Below, piece after piece: positions 6,385 to 16,130 of a stretch of 19,498 bases of DNA (position 1 is its first letter; every line of letters starts with the position of its first letter). Position numbers and translations under genes: made by a program. Below the pieces are notes generated by a model that was given only the letters and a program-made list of their open reading frames with translations, had not been told where the DNA came from and made no database searches. This DNA is from JAXHTY01 sp034189225. GTDB taxonomy: Bacteria > Desulfobacterota > Desulfobacteria > Desulfobacterales > Desulfosudaceae. Where the stretch lies: the NCBI GenBank assembly GCA_034189225.1, contig JAXHVL010000009.1, positions 1 to 19,498 on the forward strand. Reading direction: 5' to 3'.

Positions 6385-8253
6385 TTAAAATTCAGATTGT
6401 CCAAGCTGCCCATAAATCGCATCCGAAAGGCCGGAAACCCGGAGGGTATCCCGGCCCATTGCTGTTTCCAATATAACGGGTTCACCCGCAATTTCAACAA
6501 AAGATTTCGCCCGGGTAATGGCCGTGTACAAAAGCGGCCGGGTCAGCACCGGTGCGTCGGTGTCCGGCAATATCACGAACACACTGGTAAACTCGGCGCC
6601 CTGGCTCTTGTGCACGGTCATGGCAAACGCGGTTTCATGGTCGGGCAGCCGGTTTGGATAAAATGCACGTACCCCGTCCGGTCCCTGAAAAAAAACCTGC
6701 AACCGGTTGTCCGGGCCGGAAAGTGTCAATCCCACATCGCCGTTAAACAACAATCGCTGGTAATCGTTGCGGACAATCATGACCGGTCGGCCGGGATACC
6801 ATTGCTGTCCTTCGGCAACCCCCTGATGGTGCCGCACCATCTGCTCAATGCGCCGGTTCAATGTTGTCGCGCCGAACGGCCCCTCCCTGAGAGCGCAGAG
6901 TATCCGGAATCCGTCAAACACTTCAAAGCAGGCCGCCGGGTCGTTTTCACTGCCCATGTAAGCGGAAACCCAGCGGATGATTTTGTCCGCCAGCATCCCG
7001 TGCAGATCCGTTTGCGCGCCATGATGCCAGCGAACATCATCAAAACCTTCGTCTGCCAGCACTGCCATGGCCGTCCGTCCATCGCCCTCCCGCACCGAAA
7101 GGCCGAGCCGGCTGATGCCGCTGTCCGGGTCAAACCGGTAGTTGCGGTCCAGCCCGACAACGGCATCGCCGGGCCGGCTTTCATAGCCGGGCCGGGCCGG
7201 CGCCGGCCCTGCGACGTCCATGTCGGCCAGTATTTTATAAAACCCGCTGGAAAACACATTAACCCCGCCGGCCCCACAGATATCGGCAAAAACTGACCCT
7301 GCCGCAACCGAGGACAACTGGTTCCTGTCCCCGACTAGAATCAACCGGCAGTGGTCCTGCAACGCCGTCACCAGTTTTGCCATTAAGGCCAGATCCACCA
7401 TGGATGCCTCATCCACCACCACCACATCCGCCGGCAGCTTATGATGCCGGTTATACCGGAAATAAGCGCTGTCCCGCATGCTCCCCAGCAATCGGTGAAT
7501 GGTGGATGCATGGTCTGGCAGCATGTCAAGGCATGCCGTCGGACTGTCCAGAAAAAGCCGTGCCGCGGAAACAGCCTCTCCCAGTCGTGCAGCAGCCTTG
7601 CCCGTGGGGGCGGCCAGTGCGATTTCCAGTGTCCTGCCGCCCGGACCGGCGGCCGCCTGTTCCGCCAGCAGTGCCAGAATGGCCGCTACCGTGGTGGTCT
7701 TGCCGGTACCCGGACCTCCGGAAACCACGCAGAAGCCATGTATCAAAGCCGATACGGCGGCCACGGCCTGCATATTCACCGCCTGGTCAGCAGCCGGAAA
7801 CAGGCGTTGAATACCGTCGGCCAGCAGATCCTTATCCACGGGGACGGGCCTGTGGTAACGTTGCCCGATAAAATCCGCCAGTTCATTCTCATACGACCAG
7901 TACCGGTGAAGATAAAGGCGCATCCCCCGGTCCATGACAAGCGGGGTGAAATCGCCCGGCTGCCCTACCACCCGGCTTTGTAAAAGCAGATTGCGCCATT
8001 GCTCATGCCACTGCCCCGGCGGCGGCAACACCGTTCCGTGACCCTCGGCTGCCAGCAGCGCGTCGGCACGGCCAAGGTCAAGACATACATGCCCCCGCCG
8101 GCTTGCCCAGCTGGCAAGGGCAGCCGCCGGGAAAAGTGCGTCAGCGGGTACATCCGCGTCCAGGGCGGTCATCAACTCCCCGAACCGGATATCCAGCTCA
8201 CCCAGCACCGGCTTAAGGGCGGTGATATCGATGGCCGGTTTCATTGTCAGCAT
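6385..8253 (-). CDS. recD: RecBCD subunit RecD (5'-3' DNA helicase)
   Basis: A 622-residue superfamily 1B helicase, close to E. coli RecD in length. Motifs in order: Walker A GGPGTGKTTT (about 179-188), APTGKAAARL (motif Ia), VVVDEASMVDL (II), LILVGDRNQLSSVAAGSVF (III), LDRNYRF (IV), AMTVHKSQGAEF (V) and LLYTAITRAK (VI). The N-terminal segment is the RecB/RecC-binding part. RecD is the fast motor on the 5'-ended strand and regulates the RecBCD nuclease. ATG 8253 has AAGGA upstream inside recB and overlaps the recB end by 7 bases, so translation is coupled. All catalytic motifs are intact. Confidence 0.96.
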   Translation of the reverse strand: MLTMKPAIDITALKPVLGELDIRFGELMTALDADVPADALFPAAALASWASRRGHVCLDLGRADALLAAEGHGTVLPPPGQWHEQWRNLLLQSRVVGQPGDFTPLVMDRGMRLYLHRYWSYENELADFIGQRYHRPVPVDKDLLADGIQRLFPAADQAVNMQAVAAVSALIHGFCVVSGGPGTGKTTTVAAILALLAEQAAAGPGGRTLEIALAAPTGKAAARLGEAVSAARLFLDSPTACLDMLPDHASTIHRLLGSMRDSAYFRYNRHHKLPADVVVVDEASMVDLALMAKLVTALQDHCRLILVGDRNQLSSVAAGSVFADICGAGGVNVFSSGFYKILADMDVAGPAPARPGYESRPGDAVVGLDRNYRFDPDSGISRLGLSVREGDGRTAMAVLADEGFDDVRWHHGAQTDLHGMLADKIIRWVSAYMGSENDPAACFEVFDGFRILCALREGPFGATTLNRRIEQMVRHHQGVAEGQQWYPGRPVMIVRNDYQRLLFNGDVGLTLSGPDNRLQVFFQGPDGVRAFYPNRLPDHETAFAMTVHKSQGAEFTSVFVILPDTDAPVLTRPLLYTAITRAKSFVEIAGEPVILETAMGRDTLRVSGLSDAIYGQLGQSEF

Positions 8254-11200
8254 AACGATCCTTTTGTCCGGTCAGACTGAATAAAATAATCCGTCAGTCC
8301 CTCGATCAGCTCGGCCGAAGGTTTTTCCCGGTAAATGCCGTAATCCGGACCGTGCGCCGGGTCCACCCCCCGCAGAAAAATATAAAAAATACCGCCGAAC
8401 CCGCTTTTATAATCATACCCCGGCACCCGGTTCCGAAGATAAGCGTTCAGCGCCACGGCATAAATATGGGCCTGCAGCAGATAACAGGCCGATACCATCT
8501 CGTTGTACAGGGCACTCCGGTGATAGTCCGAGGGTCGTGTGCCCAGAAAATTGGATTTCCAGTCCGCAAGATAATAGCGTCCCTCATGATGAAAGACCAG
8601 GTCTACAAACCCCTTCATAAATCCCCGGGCCGGGGAAAAGGTCAGGCGACCCAGGCGCTCGGCAAACTCCGTTTCCGGGGGCACCGCCCCGGCACCGCGG
8701 TAGACGCCGGCAATGCCGGCCGGTGACACCCTGTTCAATGGAAAATAAAATTCAAGTTCATGGATCCGTTGCCCGGCGGCAACCGTACTCAGCCGGACAG
8801 ATTTTCCGCCGGCCGGCGACGGCATCTCCACTGAAAGTACCCGGGAGACCATGCCGCAGACCACCGGCTGCCAGCGAGCATCAAAATTATACCGGGCCAG
8901 ACCATCGGCGACCAGCGCTTCCAGACGGGCCGTATCCGTATCGGTAAACGCCAGATGTTCGAAAATCTCGTGCATGAACAGACCCGCACCCGCACCCTTC
9001 GGGAAATGGACGATGCCGGCGCGCTCATCGTCCGGTAGCAGTTGGTCCCCGGACCCGCTATCCACCGTCTCCACATCCGTATCATCGGTTAAAAACCGGT
9101 TATCATCCATACCGGAGATGGGGCTTTCCGAAGCAAAATGCGGCGTCCGGCCGGTCTGCCGGCTCATGAACGAAAAGCTCAACACCCGCCAGTCCCTATG
9201 GATGTTGCCGGCAAATGCCCGGCAGGAAAGAGAGTGCTCGGACTCAACAGCAGGGGATATGGGGTGCAAAGCCTTTGCGTTCAGAGGCGCGGCAGCGGAC
9301 GCATATATCGCTGCCCCCGACGCTTTGGCTTTACTCGCAATGGCTTGCAGACGCGCTTCCACATCCGCATCCGCAGCGGAGCCGGTCAGCAGGTCAGACA
9401 GAGGCGATCCCGCCGCCTTGGCCAATACATAGGCTGCGCAACAGTAATTTTTTGCCCGGGTCAATGCCACATAGGTCAGGCGCATGGCTTCGGCCGCCGC
9501 TTCTTTGTCCGCCTGATCAATGCTCTGCCGGCATTGTTCATCACCCGTGCGGAAATCTACCGTGGGCCGCATGCCATCTGAAGGATCATGAAATGTCACG
9601 GCATTGTCCGCACCGGAACGGGAAGTGCTCCCCCAGAGAAACGGGACAAATACCACGGGGTATTCCAGCCCCTTGCTTTTATGAATGGTGATGATGCTCA
9701 CGGCATTGTCGTCACTTTCAAGCCGCAGGGGATATTCCGTGGTCTCGCGGGTTTCAGGATTCCGCTGTTTGGCAAGCCATTTTAAAAGGGTTTCCGGCCC
9801 CAGATCCCCGGATACGGCCGTCTGATGGAGAACCTCCGCCAGATGAAACAGGTTGGTGCACCGCCGTTCCCCGTCTGAAAACAGCATCAGCCGGGGCAGC
9901 GTTCTGTTATGTCGGGCCATTCGATTGAACATGTGGATAAACCCGTTGCGCTGCCAGAGATCACGGCATTCAAAAAAAATCGTTGTTTCCGAGGCCAGTT
10001 CGTCATCCGCTGCATCATCGGCACGCCCCAGGGCATCGATGGCTGCCGTGGACCATCCCAGCATATCGGTTGCAAGCGCCGCTTTGACCAGCCGGTCGTC
10101 CCCGGGCGAAAGCACCGCATTGAGCAGCACCGACATTTCAAATGCTTCATGGGAATCAAACAGATTGCCGGTCTTGAGAATAATCCCGTTGATATTCAAA
10201 TCGGCCAGACAGCGCTGCACGACCTCTGCTTCCGCGTGCCGGCGAACCAGCACCGCGATATCCGCCTCGCAGAGCGGGCGGTCCCCCAGCAGGGAGCGTC
10301 CCTGGCGACCCTTCTCAAGCAGACCGGCAATGGAAGCTGCCGTATCCGCCGCCACCGCCTGGACCCACTCATCCTTCCGGGTAATGCCGTCAAAGGCATT
10401 GGCATGAAAAAACCTGATCTCAATGCCGTCGGCCACTTCACCGTCTTGTTTCAACGCCGGGATCGATGCCGCCGGAGCGGGCACAACCGGGTTGAAACCG
10501 ATTTCTTCCACCACAAAAGGATTCTCCATTGCGGTAAACAGGGCATTGACGCCGTGCACCAGCGGCCGGGCGGACCGCCAGTTCTGATCCAGGGTATAGG
10601 CCGCGTCGGTCCGGCCGGCCGCCGTAAGGTAGGCGAAAATATCCGCCCCCCTGAACCCGTAAATAGCCTGCTTTGGATCACCGATAAAAAAAAGCGCGGT
10701 GGTCCCGGCAAAGAGCCGTGAAAATATTTCATACTGTACCGGATCGGTATCCTGAAACTCGTCGATCAGTACGGCCCGGTATCGGCTGCGCGCGGCTTGC
10801 TGCAAAAGCCCCCGCCCGTCGGCCTTCAGCGCCGCATTCACATTGGCCACCAGATCATCAAAATAGTGGATATTACGGCGTTTCTTGCGGGCTTCCAGCT
10901 CCCGGCGGGCATAATCGATAAAATCCCTCTTCAGCCGGGTGATGCGCCGGTTGAAAAATGATACAAGCGCCCCGCTCAAGGCTTGATGATGCTCACAGAT
11001 ATCAAAAAAGCGATGGGCTTCAGGGGTATCGTCTGCCTTGGTTCCGTCGGCTACGCCGGCAGCGGTAAATTTTTCAAACTTTTCAAACAGGACCGGCGTT
11101 CCCTTATCCATGGCCGCATAATGGTCCATCGCCGCCATCCAAACGGGGATACTGGCTTTCCGGTATTTATTCCGGTTCAACCCCGGTGAATCCATCAGTA

Positions 11201-11930
11201 TTGCCGCCACATCGGACCGGTGCCGCCGCCATGCCTCGGCCAGTACCGCAAATGATTCGCAGAACCGGTTTTCTGCATCGGCAACCGCTGCCCTGAAGTC
11301 CGGATTATCGCCCGCTTCCGGCAGCACCTTGACCGCCGCCATCAAAACACCGCCGTGCAGCAGCCCGGCAAGGGTATGGGGGAAAATCTTTTTTTCCCCC
11401 ACGGCATAATCGGCAAACAGACGGGACGCCCGGCTGAAATGCTTTCGCCAGAAATCCTCGGCAATGCGCTGTTTCAGGGCATCCTGACTGGTGACCAGTT
11501 CGGTGTCAAAAAGAATGCCGCTTTCAAAAGCATGGTCCCGCAACAGGCGGTTGCAGAACCCGTGAATGGTGAAAATGGCCGCCTGGTCAAAAAACCGCAG
11601 CGCCAGGTTCAGGCGGGCAAGGGCCGTTTCACGGCGGTTATTGAATTTCTGGACCAGGTTCGCCAGCATGGGATCGTCGGCCGGCGAATCGGCGGAAAAT
11701 GCGACAATGGCATCCCGAACCCTGGAACGGATGCGTTCCTTGAGCTCCTGAGTGGCGGCTTCCGTAAAGGTTACCACCAGAATATTTTCCACTTCCAGCC
11801 CCTGTTCCACCACCAGCCGGATAAACATTCCTACAATGGCATAGGTCTTGCCGGTTCCGGCGCTGGCCTCCACCAGGTTGACCCCGTCAAGCGGGGTCTC
11901 CAATATTTCAAATTTTGCAAATTCTTTCAT
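8247..11930 (-). CDS. recB: RecBCD subunit RecB (3'-5' helicase and nuclease)
   Basis: About 1227 residues from ATG 11930, similar to E. coli RecB (1180). Helicase motifs: EASAGTGKT (Walker A, 21-29), LIDEFQDTDPVQYEIF (II), FFIGDPKQAIYGFRGADIF (III), LDQNWRS (IV), ITIHKSKGLEYPVVF (V) and TYVALTRAK (VI). The C-terminal RecB-family nuclease keeps its metal ligands: His in GLFMHEIFEHLAF, Asp in MKGFVDLVF and the D-x-K of LADWKSNFLG. The open frame extends upstream to 12176, but that part is the recC tail in another frame. ATG 11930 sits 10 bases after the recC stop without a clear Shine-Dalgarno, suggesting coupling to recC. Confidence 0.96.
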   Translation of the reverse strand: MKEFAKFEILETPLDGVNLVEASAGTGKTYAIVGMFIRLVVEQGLEVENILVVTFTEAATQELKERIRSRVRDAIVAFSADSPADDPMLANLVQKFNNRRETALARLNLALRFFDQAAIFTIHGFCNRLLRDHAFESGILFDTELVTSQDALKQRIAEDFWRKHFSRASRLFADYAVGEKKIFPHTLAGLLHGGVLMAAVKVLPEAGDNPDFRAAVADAENRFCESFAVLAEAWRRHRSDVAAILMDSPGLNRNKYRKASIPVWMAAMDHYAAMDKGTPVLFEKFEKFTAAGVADGTKADDTPEAHRFFDICEHHQALSGALVSFFNRRITRLKRDFIDYARRELEARKKRRNIHYFDDLVANVNAALKADGRGLLQQAARSRYRAVLIDEFQDTDPVQYEIFSRLFAGTTALFFIGDPKQAIYGFRGADIFAYLTAAGRTDAAYTLDQNWRSARPLVHGVNALFTAMENPFVVEEIGFNPVVPAPAASIPALKQDGEVADGIEIRFFHANAFDGITRKDEWVQAVAADTAASIAGLLEKGRQGRSLLGDRPLCEADIAVLVRRHAEAEVVQRCLADLNINGIILKTGNLFDSHEAFEMSVLLNAVLSPGDDRLVKAALATDMLGWSTAAIDALGRADDAADDELASETTIFFECRDLWQRNGFIHMFNRMARHNRTLPRLMLFSDGERRCTNLFHLAEVLHQTAVSGDLGPETLLKWLAKQRNPETRETTEYPLRLESDDNAVSIITIHKSKGLEYPVVFVPFLWGSTSRSGADNAVTFHDPSDGMRPTVDFRTGDEQCRQSIDQADKEAAAEAMRLTYVALTRAKNYCCAAYVLAKAAGSPLSDLLTGSAADADVEARLQAIASKAKASGAAIYASAAAPLNAKALHPISPAVESEHSLSCRAFAGNIHRDWRVLSFSFMSRQTGRTPHFASESPISGMDDNRFLTDDTDVETVDSGSGDQLLPDDERAGIVHFPKGAGAGLFMHEIFEHLAFTDTDTARLEALVADGLARYNFDARWQPVVCGMVSRVLSVEMPSPAGGKSVRLSTVAAGQRIHELEFYFPLNRVSPAGIAGVYRGAGAVPPETEFAERLGRLTFSPARGFMKGFVDLVFHHEGRYYLADWKSNFLGTRPSDYHRSALYNEMVSACYLLQAHIYAVALNAYLRNRVPGYDYKSGFGGIFYIFLRGVDPAHGPDYGIYREKPSAELIEGLTDYFIQSDRTKGSLC

Positions 11931-11940
11931 GGGGCTGTCT

Positions 11941-14900
11941 TTACAGTTTTCTTCTGCCGGATTCGGCAACACATGCCAGCAGTGGATTGAATACCATCTC
12001 CGCCAGTTGCCGGAATTCTTCGTCCAGCGGATCGGTTTTGCCAAAAACCAGCAGGTAATCATCATCCATGCACTCGCCCATGCGATTTGCATTGCCCTGC
12101 CACACCCGGCGGGCGCTGCTGAATGCGGATTGGACCGGCTTTCCTTTTGCCAGGGTTTCGGCATAGACAAAGGCACTTTCAGGAAAAAAATGTAGCGGCC
12201 GCCTCAGACCGTCGCGATACACGTGCAGCAGTTGTTTGATTACGGTCTCACTGTCTGCAGGCGGAACGAATTCCACCCACCGGTCCCTGCCGGCAAAAAC
12301 GCTTTTAACGGGGCCGGCGCAAGAAGACGAACAATTGAGCAGCAGATGCACAAGCCATTGCCGAAGCCGGTCTTTGGCCTTAATATCGGCATAGCGATAC
12401 AGAAGCCAGGTGTCATTGTATATATTTTCCACCGTGCCGTAGATCCTGCAGCCATCCACCACCCGGCTAATCTCGACGGAAACGGGCGTATCACCGGCTG
12501 TAAACCCTTTGAGTGATTCCACAAAATCATTTGCGCCGTTGTATAACCGCTCAAAGCCCGTCCGGCCGGCTTCGCCATGGGGCAGCCGGCCGGCGGCGCG
12601 CAGGTAGTCGTATATGTGTTCTTTTTCCTGATGATCCAGGATGCCGGCAACAATCGTCCGGTTGATGCCGTACTGTTCGAGCCCCCTGACCTGAAATGGT
12701 TCGGTCTCGGCTTGAACACCTTCTTCCTTGCGCGGGTATATGCCCAGCCGTCGGTTTAAAAAATACCGGACCGGATGGATAAAAAATGCACAAAAATCCG
12801 ATAACGAAAGGGGCTGCTCGTCTTCCGGGCATCTGGCTGTGGCCGGTTCATTGATTTCGACCGGTTCATTGATTTCGATTGGTGCAAGTGGACCGGCGTC
12901 AAAGACCGGCGCGTTTTGTGCCGATGTGCTCAGCCGTCGGGCGGTTTCGCAAAAATCCGCGTCATAGCCGAACAATGCGTTTCCGGTAAAATAATCCGGA
13001 TGAAACGGCTGAAGTCGATGCGTTGTCCTGATATGGGCAATCACATCGCCGGGCGTATTGACATAAAACCGGTCATCCAGATAGTCCATGAGTTCACTGA
13101 CCAGGACGGCGGGCGGGATGGGGCTGTTGTCCCGGATGTCGCTGCCAGTGTAACTGATATAAAGCCGCTTTCGCGCGGACAGCAGGGTCTCCAGAAACAG
13201 ATACCGGTCATCGTTACGCCGGGAGCGATCCCCCCGCCGGGGGGCCTTGGAGATAAGGTCAAAGCCCGGCGGCGTGACATGCCGGGGATAATCGTCCACA
13301 TTCATGCCCAGCAGACAGATGACGGGAAAGGGAATGCTGCGCATGGGCAAAAGGGAACAGAAGGTCGTGCCGCCGGCGATAAAGGGGGTACCGGCCCCGT
13401 GCGACGCCAGCCGGTTCTGCAGCCATGTGCGAACCACCGTTGGAGAAACCGCTTCTTCAAACCCCGCCTGCAGGCACCGCTCTTGAAGACGGTTGACCAC
13501 ATCCAGAAGCATCTGGATGTCGGCCTCAGTATCGCCTTCGGCCAGAAAAAAAGCGTTTATCAATGAGACAAGCAGGTCCCGCCATTGATCCGGGGCGTGC
13601 CGTTGCTGAAACCCCTCCCTGAAACGCATCAGGGTCTGCCAGAACACGATCAGTTTTTCAAGCGCATCCGCGTCGCCCGCGTCCACCTGATCGCACGGCA
13701 CCAAGCCGGCAAACACCCTTTCGCCTTCACTGGCCATGGCATATCCCAGTACCATGCTGTTGAGCCCCGCCGACCAGGTATTCTCATCAAACCCCGGCAA
13801 ATCGTTTTCCTGTTTGAAGGCACCGTCAATACCCCAACGGATATTGGCGGCATCGATCCAACGGACAATCACGGCCAGATCCGATGCGCTGATGCTGAAA
13901 CGTCGGCGGATGAACGCCGGCTCAAGAATATCCAGAACGTCGGCCACCGTGAACCTGGAATCAAAAAAATCGAAAAGCCCCATGAAGGCTTCCGCAACCG
14001 GACTGACGGCCCTCGGGCTTCTGTCGGCAATGGTATAGGGAATCACCGGCACGTCATGGCTGGCCGGTTCGAACACCGCCTGAATATAAGGAGAATAGGT
14101 CTCGATATCCGGCGCCATCACAAGAATATCCTCCGGCCGGAGCCCTGCATCGGCATCAAACATGGCCAGCAGGTTGTCATACAGAACCTGGACCTCCCGC
14201 ATGGGACCGTGACAGGCACTGATCATCACCGAACCGAAGCCCGGCTTGTATTCCCCCCCGCGGTCCTCAAACTCGGTGATCTTTTGCGGGGCTGTTGCGT
14301 CCGGGGATTTCAACTCGAGAATGTCCTGCTGAACGGCCGTCAGAAAGGTGTCGTTGCCGAGATCCGCAAACCGCGAGTCGGTTTCACAGTCAAATTCGGT
14401 GAGCATGTCAAAAAAATCCCGCGCCACCATGCCCATGGCACCGAGCAGTGGATTGCCCTCCAGATGCAGATCCGCCTGGCCGATATTGCGGGCCGCTGCC
14501 ACACGCTCGGCTTTTTTCACCTCCCGGTTGGAGGGAATATCCCCCCAATAATGCCGGCAGGGATTTAACAGAAAAAGATTCACTCCTGAAAACCGGGAAA
14601 TAGCCGACAGCATGTGCATGTGAAACTCGGGCAGCGTGGAAATCCCGAACACGGACACTCGTTCGGGAAAGACATCCATGCCGGTGTCGCCCATGTCCAC
14701 CGCCTCGAGAAACGACCGCCAGATAGCGGCGCGGTGCACCCTGCCCCCCTCGGCCGTAAGAATATTCCACAGCCGGGCCTGCCATGCGGCCTGCGGGTCT
14801 TCGGGGATATTCCCCGCCTCCCACTGAAAAATCATGTCCGGCCGGAAGATAAGATACTGATCAAAGGTATCCGCAATCCGTGCAGCCAGTTGATATCGTT

Positions 14901-15270
14901 TCAGCCCTTCTTTGTCATCCGTCATATAGCCCGCCAGCGGCGCAAACACGTCCTGAGATGACACGTCCCGGAGCACCGCCATAATCCGCCAGATCATCGT
15001 CTCCACATCAAAAGCCGCCAGATCGGACAGGGCATCGGGGAAAGCCTTGCCAAGGTATTCGTATAAAAAGGCATTGGGAAAAAGAAAACGGGTATTGGCG
15101 CAGATGGTATTGGACCGGGCGATGGCCATGGAAAGCCATCGTTTCATGCCGACGCTCTGTACCAGGATGATTTCCTCCGCAAGGGGGGACGCCTGGGGAC
15201 GGCGCATTTCCGATGCCACCGCATCGGCAAGAATTTCCATCCGGTTGCTGGTAAAAAGCTTAATCGGCAT
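11941..15270 (-). CDS. recC: RecBCD subunit RecC (Chi-recognition scaffold)
   Basis: A 1109-residue protein, close to E. coli RecC (1122). The N-terminus carries the typical ILVQSVGMKRWLSMAIA and RFLFPNAFLYEYL stretches of its inactive helicase fold. Later stretches such as GLRPEDILVMAPDIETYSPYI, LLGMNVDDYPR and the PLSLSDFCAFFIHPVRYFLN block are also RecC-like. RecC splits the duplex, scans for Chi and directs strands to RecB and RecD. Which Chi sequence it reads here is unknown. Gene order recC-recB-recD matches E. coli except that no ptrA protease gene intervenes. No strong ribosome binding site precedes ATG 15270. An 18-bp in-frame tandem repeat lies at 12843-12878. Confidence 0.94.
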   Translation of the reverse strand: MPIKLFTSNRMEILADAVASEMRRPQASPLAEEIILVQSVGMKRWLSMAIARSNTICANTRFLFPNAFLYEYLGKAFPDALSDLAAFDVETMIWRIMAVLRDVSSQDVFAPLAGYMTDDKEGLKRYQLAARIADTFDQYLIFRPDMIFQWEAGNIPEDPQAAWQARLWNILTAEGGRVHRAAIWRSFLEAVDMGDTGMDVFPERVSVFGISTLPEFHMHMLSAISRFSGVNLFLLNPCRHYWGDIPSNREVKKAERVAAARNIGQADLHLEGNPLLGAMGMVARDFFDMLTEFDCETDSRFADLGNDTFLTAVQQDILELKSPDATAPQKITEFEDRGGEYKPGFGSVMISACHGPMREVQVLYDNLLAMFDADAGLRPEDILVMAPDIETYSPYIQAVFEPASHDVPVIPYTIADRSPRAVSPVAEAFMGLFDFFDSRFTVADVLDILEPAFIRRRFSISASDLAVIVRWIDAANIRWGIDGAFKQENDLPGFDENTWSAGLNSMVLGYAMASEGERVFAGLVPCDQVDAGDADALEKLIVFWQTLMRFREGFQQRHAPDQWRDLLVSLINAFFLAEGDTEADIQMLLDVVNRLQERCLQAGFEEAVSPTVVRTWLQNRLASHGAGTPFIAGGTTFCSLLPMRSIPFPVICLLGMNVDDYPRHVTPPGFDLISKAPRRGDRSRRNDDRYLFLETLLSARKRLYISYTGSDIRDNSPIPPAVLVSELMDYLDDRFYVNTPGDVIAHIRTTHRLQPFHPDYFTGNALFGYDADFCETARRLSTSAQNAPVFDAGPLAPIEINEPVEINEPATARCPEDEQPLSLSDFCAFFIHPVRYFLNRRLGIYPRKEEGVQAETEPFQVRGLEQYGINRTIVAGILDHQEKEHIYDYLRAAGRLPHGEAGRTGFERLYNGANDFVESLKGFTAGDTPVSVEISRVVDGCRIYGTVENIYNDTWLLYRYADIKAKDRLRQWLVHLLLNCSSSCAGPVKSVFAGRDRWVEFVPPADSETVIKQLLHVYRDGLRRPLHFFPESAFVYAETLAKGKPVQSAFSSARRVWQGNANRMGECMDDDYLLVFGKTDPLDEEFRQLAEMVFNPLLACVAESGRRKL
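12843..12878 (-). repeat. 18-bp tandem repeat inside recC
   Basis: Two exact 18-base units are adjacent (12843-12860 and 12861-12878). In the recC frame they give IEINEP-VEINEP, after a proline-rich stretch. The duplication is in frame and falls in what looks like a linker before the C-terminal region, so it should be tolerated. Confidence 0.9.
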
Positions 15271-15282
15271 TTGACGAACAGG

Positions 15283-15392
15283 GCATAAATGAGGGTTGCG
15301 TTGTTATTCCTCCGGAAACCTTCGTGGCTCGCTTCGGCCGAATGGGTTTCTTACGCATAAATGAGGGTTGCGTTGTTATTCCTCCGGAAACC
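15283..15392. repeat. 38-bp direct repeat at the 3' end of the CMD-family gene
   Basis: The 38 bases at 15355-15392 recur exactly at 15283-15320, offset by 72. The first (right) copy contains the last codons and stop of the carboxymuconolactone-decarboxylase-family gene. The second is a detached duplicate in the short gap before recC. The 34 bases between them hold an inverted pair (TTCGTGGC / GGCCGAA). On the - strand each copy carries GGAGGAATAACA. The detached one lies over 30 bases before the recC ATG, too far to be its ribosome binding site. Confidence 0.9.
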
Positions 15393-15939
15393 CCGTCAAC
15401 CGGGCATCTAATTGAACCCCCAGGCTGTTAAGGGCCATGGAAACCATATTGTACTGGCCAACGGTAAAAATCAGGTCAATCATCTGGCGGGTGTCATATT
15501 CCTTTGCCAGGGCATTCCATGTGCCATCCGTGATAAAAGCGTCTTCGTATAACTCGTCAACCGCCCTTAGAAGAGCGGCTTCAAATGCCGTCCATGCCTC
15601 GGCATCCGGGCCTTCAATAATCCGATAAATTTCATCTTCGGTCAATCCGGCTTTTGTTCCCACCTCCACATGCTGCCCCCACTCATACTCGGCACGGCAC
15701 AGCCAGCCAATGCGGAGAATAAGAATTTCCCTTTCCCGGGGCGGCAGTGTCGATCCCACCAGAACATGACTTCCAAATACCAGGAACTTTTTTAAGAATT
15801 CAGGATGCCGGGCAAGGGTGGCAAAAATATTATCGGGCCGGCCATCGTGTCGATCCGCGGAAAACGACAGCAGCGTCCGGGTTTCATCATCCAGTTCATC
15901 CGGCGCGGCCGGGGGAATGCGGGGGGTTGACAAACGCAT
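15376..15939 (-). CDS. Carboxymuconolactone decarboxylase (CMD/AhpD) family protein
   Basis: A 187-residue all-helical CMD-fold protein. The core pattern is clear: PPREREILILRIGWLCRAEYEWGQHV (about 66-91) followed by KAGLTEDEIYRI. C81, E84 and H90 match the YEW-x-x-H type common in this family. The CxxC pair of true AhpD peroxidase partners is absent, so alkylhydroperoxidase activity is not supported and the substrate is unknown. AAGGAG lies 6 bases before ATG 15939. It is followed after 105 bases by recC on the same strand and might be in the same transcript, but functional linkage is doubtful. Confidence 0.85.
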   Translation of the reverse strand: MRLSTPRIPPAAPDELDDETRTLLSFSADRHDGRPDNIFATLARHPEFLKKFLVFGSHVLVGSTLPPREREILILRIGWLCRAEYEWGQHVEVGTKAGLTEDEIYRIIEGPDAEAWTAFEAALLRAVDELYEDAFITDGTWNALAKEYDTRQMIDLIFTVGQYNMVSMALNSLGVQLDARLTGFPEE

Positions 15940-16075
15940 GGAAATCTCCTTTTAACCCGTATCTATCGAATTGTTTTATCCGCAAAATGCCACATTCCGA
16001 TCAAAAAAGCAACCGCCCATACTTTTTGTGACTTTCGTGCTGATTCGTGGGCAAAAACCGCCGAGGAATGATCTG

Positions 16076-16130
16076 TAGGGGCGAACCTTGTGTTCGCCCC
16101 CTGATCGGGCGAACACAAGGTTCGCCCCTA
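16076..16130. repeat. 24-bp perfect inverted repeat with nested hairpins
   Basis: The arms 16076-16099 and 16107-16130 are exact reverse complements with a 7-base spacer. Each arm is itself self-complementary (GGGGCGAAC-CTTGT-GTTCGCCCC type). The related copy in element C (18406-18434) has a single 12-bp stem with a 5-base loop, and copy A has only the right part. Confidence 0.9.

Noticed and set aside
6366..6500. 45-residue N-terminal extension of RpiB
   Set aside because: It overlaps recD, and AGGAGG at 6375-6380 with the family N-terminus MNIAVASDHAG fixes the start at 6365.
6397..7296. 299-codon + strand frame opposite recD
   Set aside because: Shadow of recD in a GC-rich region; the product resembles no family and there is no ribosome binding site.
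11931..12176. 82-residue N-terminal extension of RecB
   Set aside because: These codons overlap the recC 3' end in another frame. The RecB family starts a few residues before EASAGTGKT, as from ATG 11930.
15283..15392. CRISPR-like array (38-bp repeat with 34-bp spacer)
   Set aside because: There are only two copies, one lies within a gene end, and no cas gene is present.
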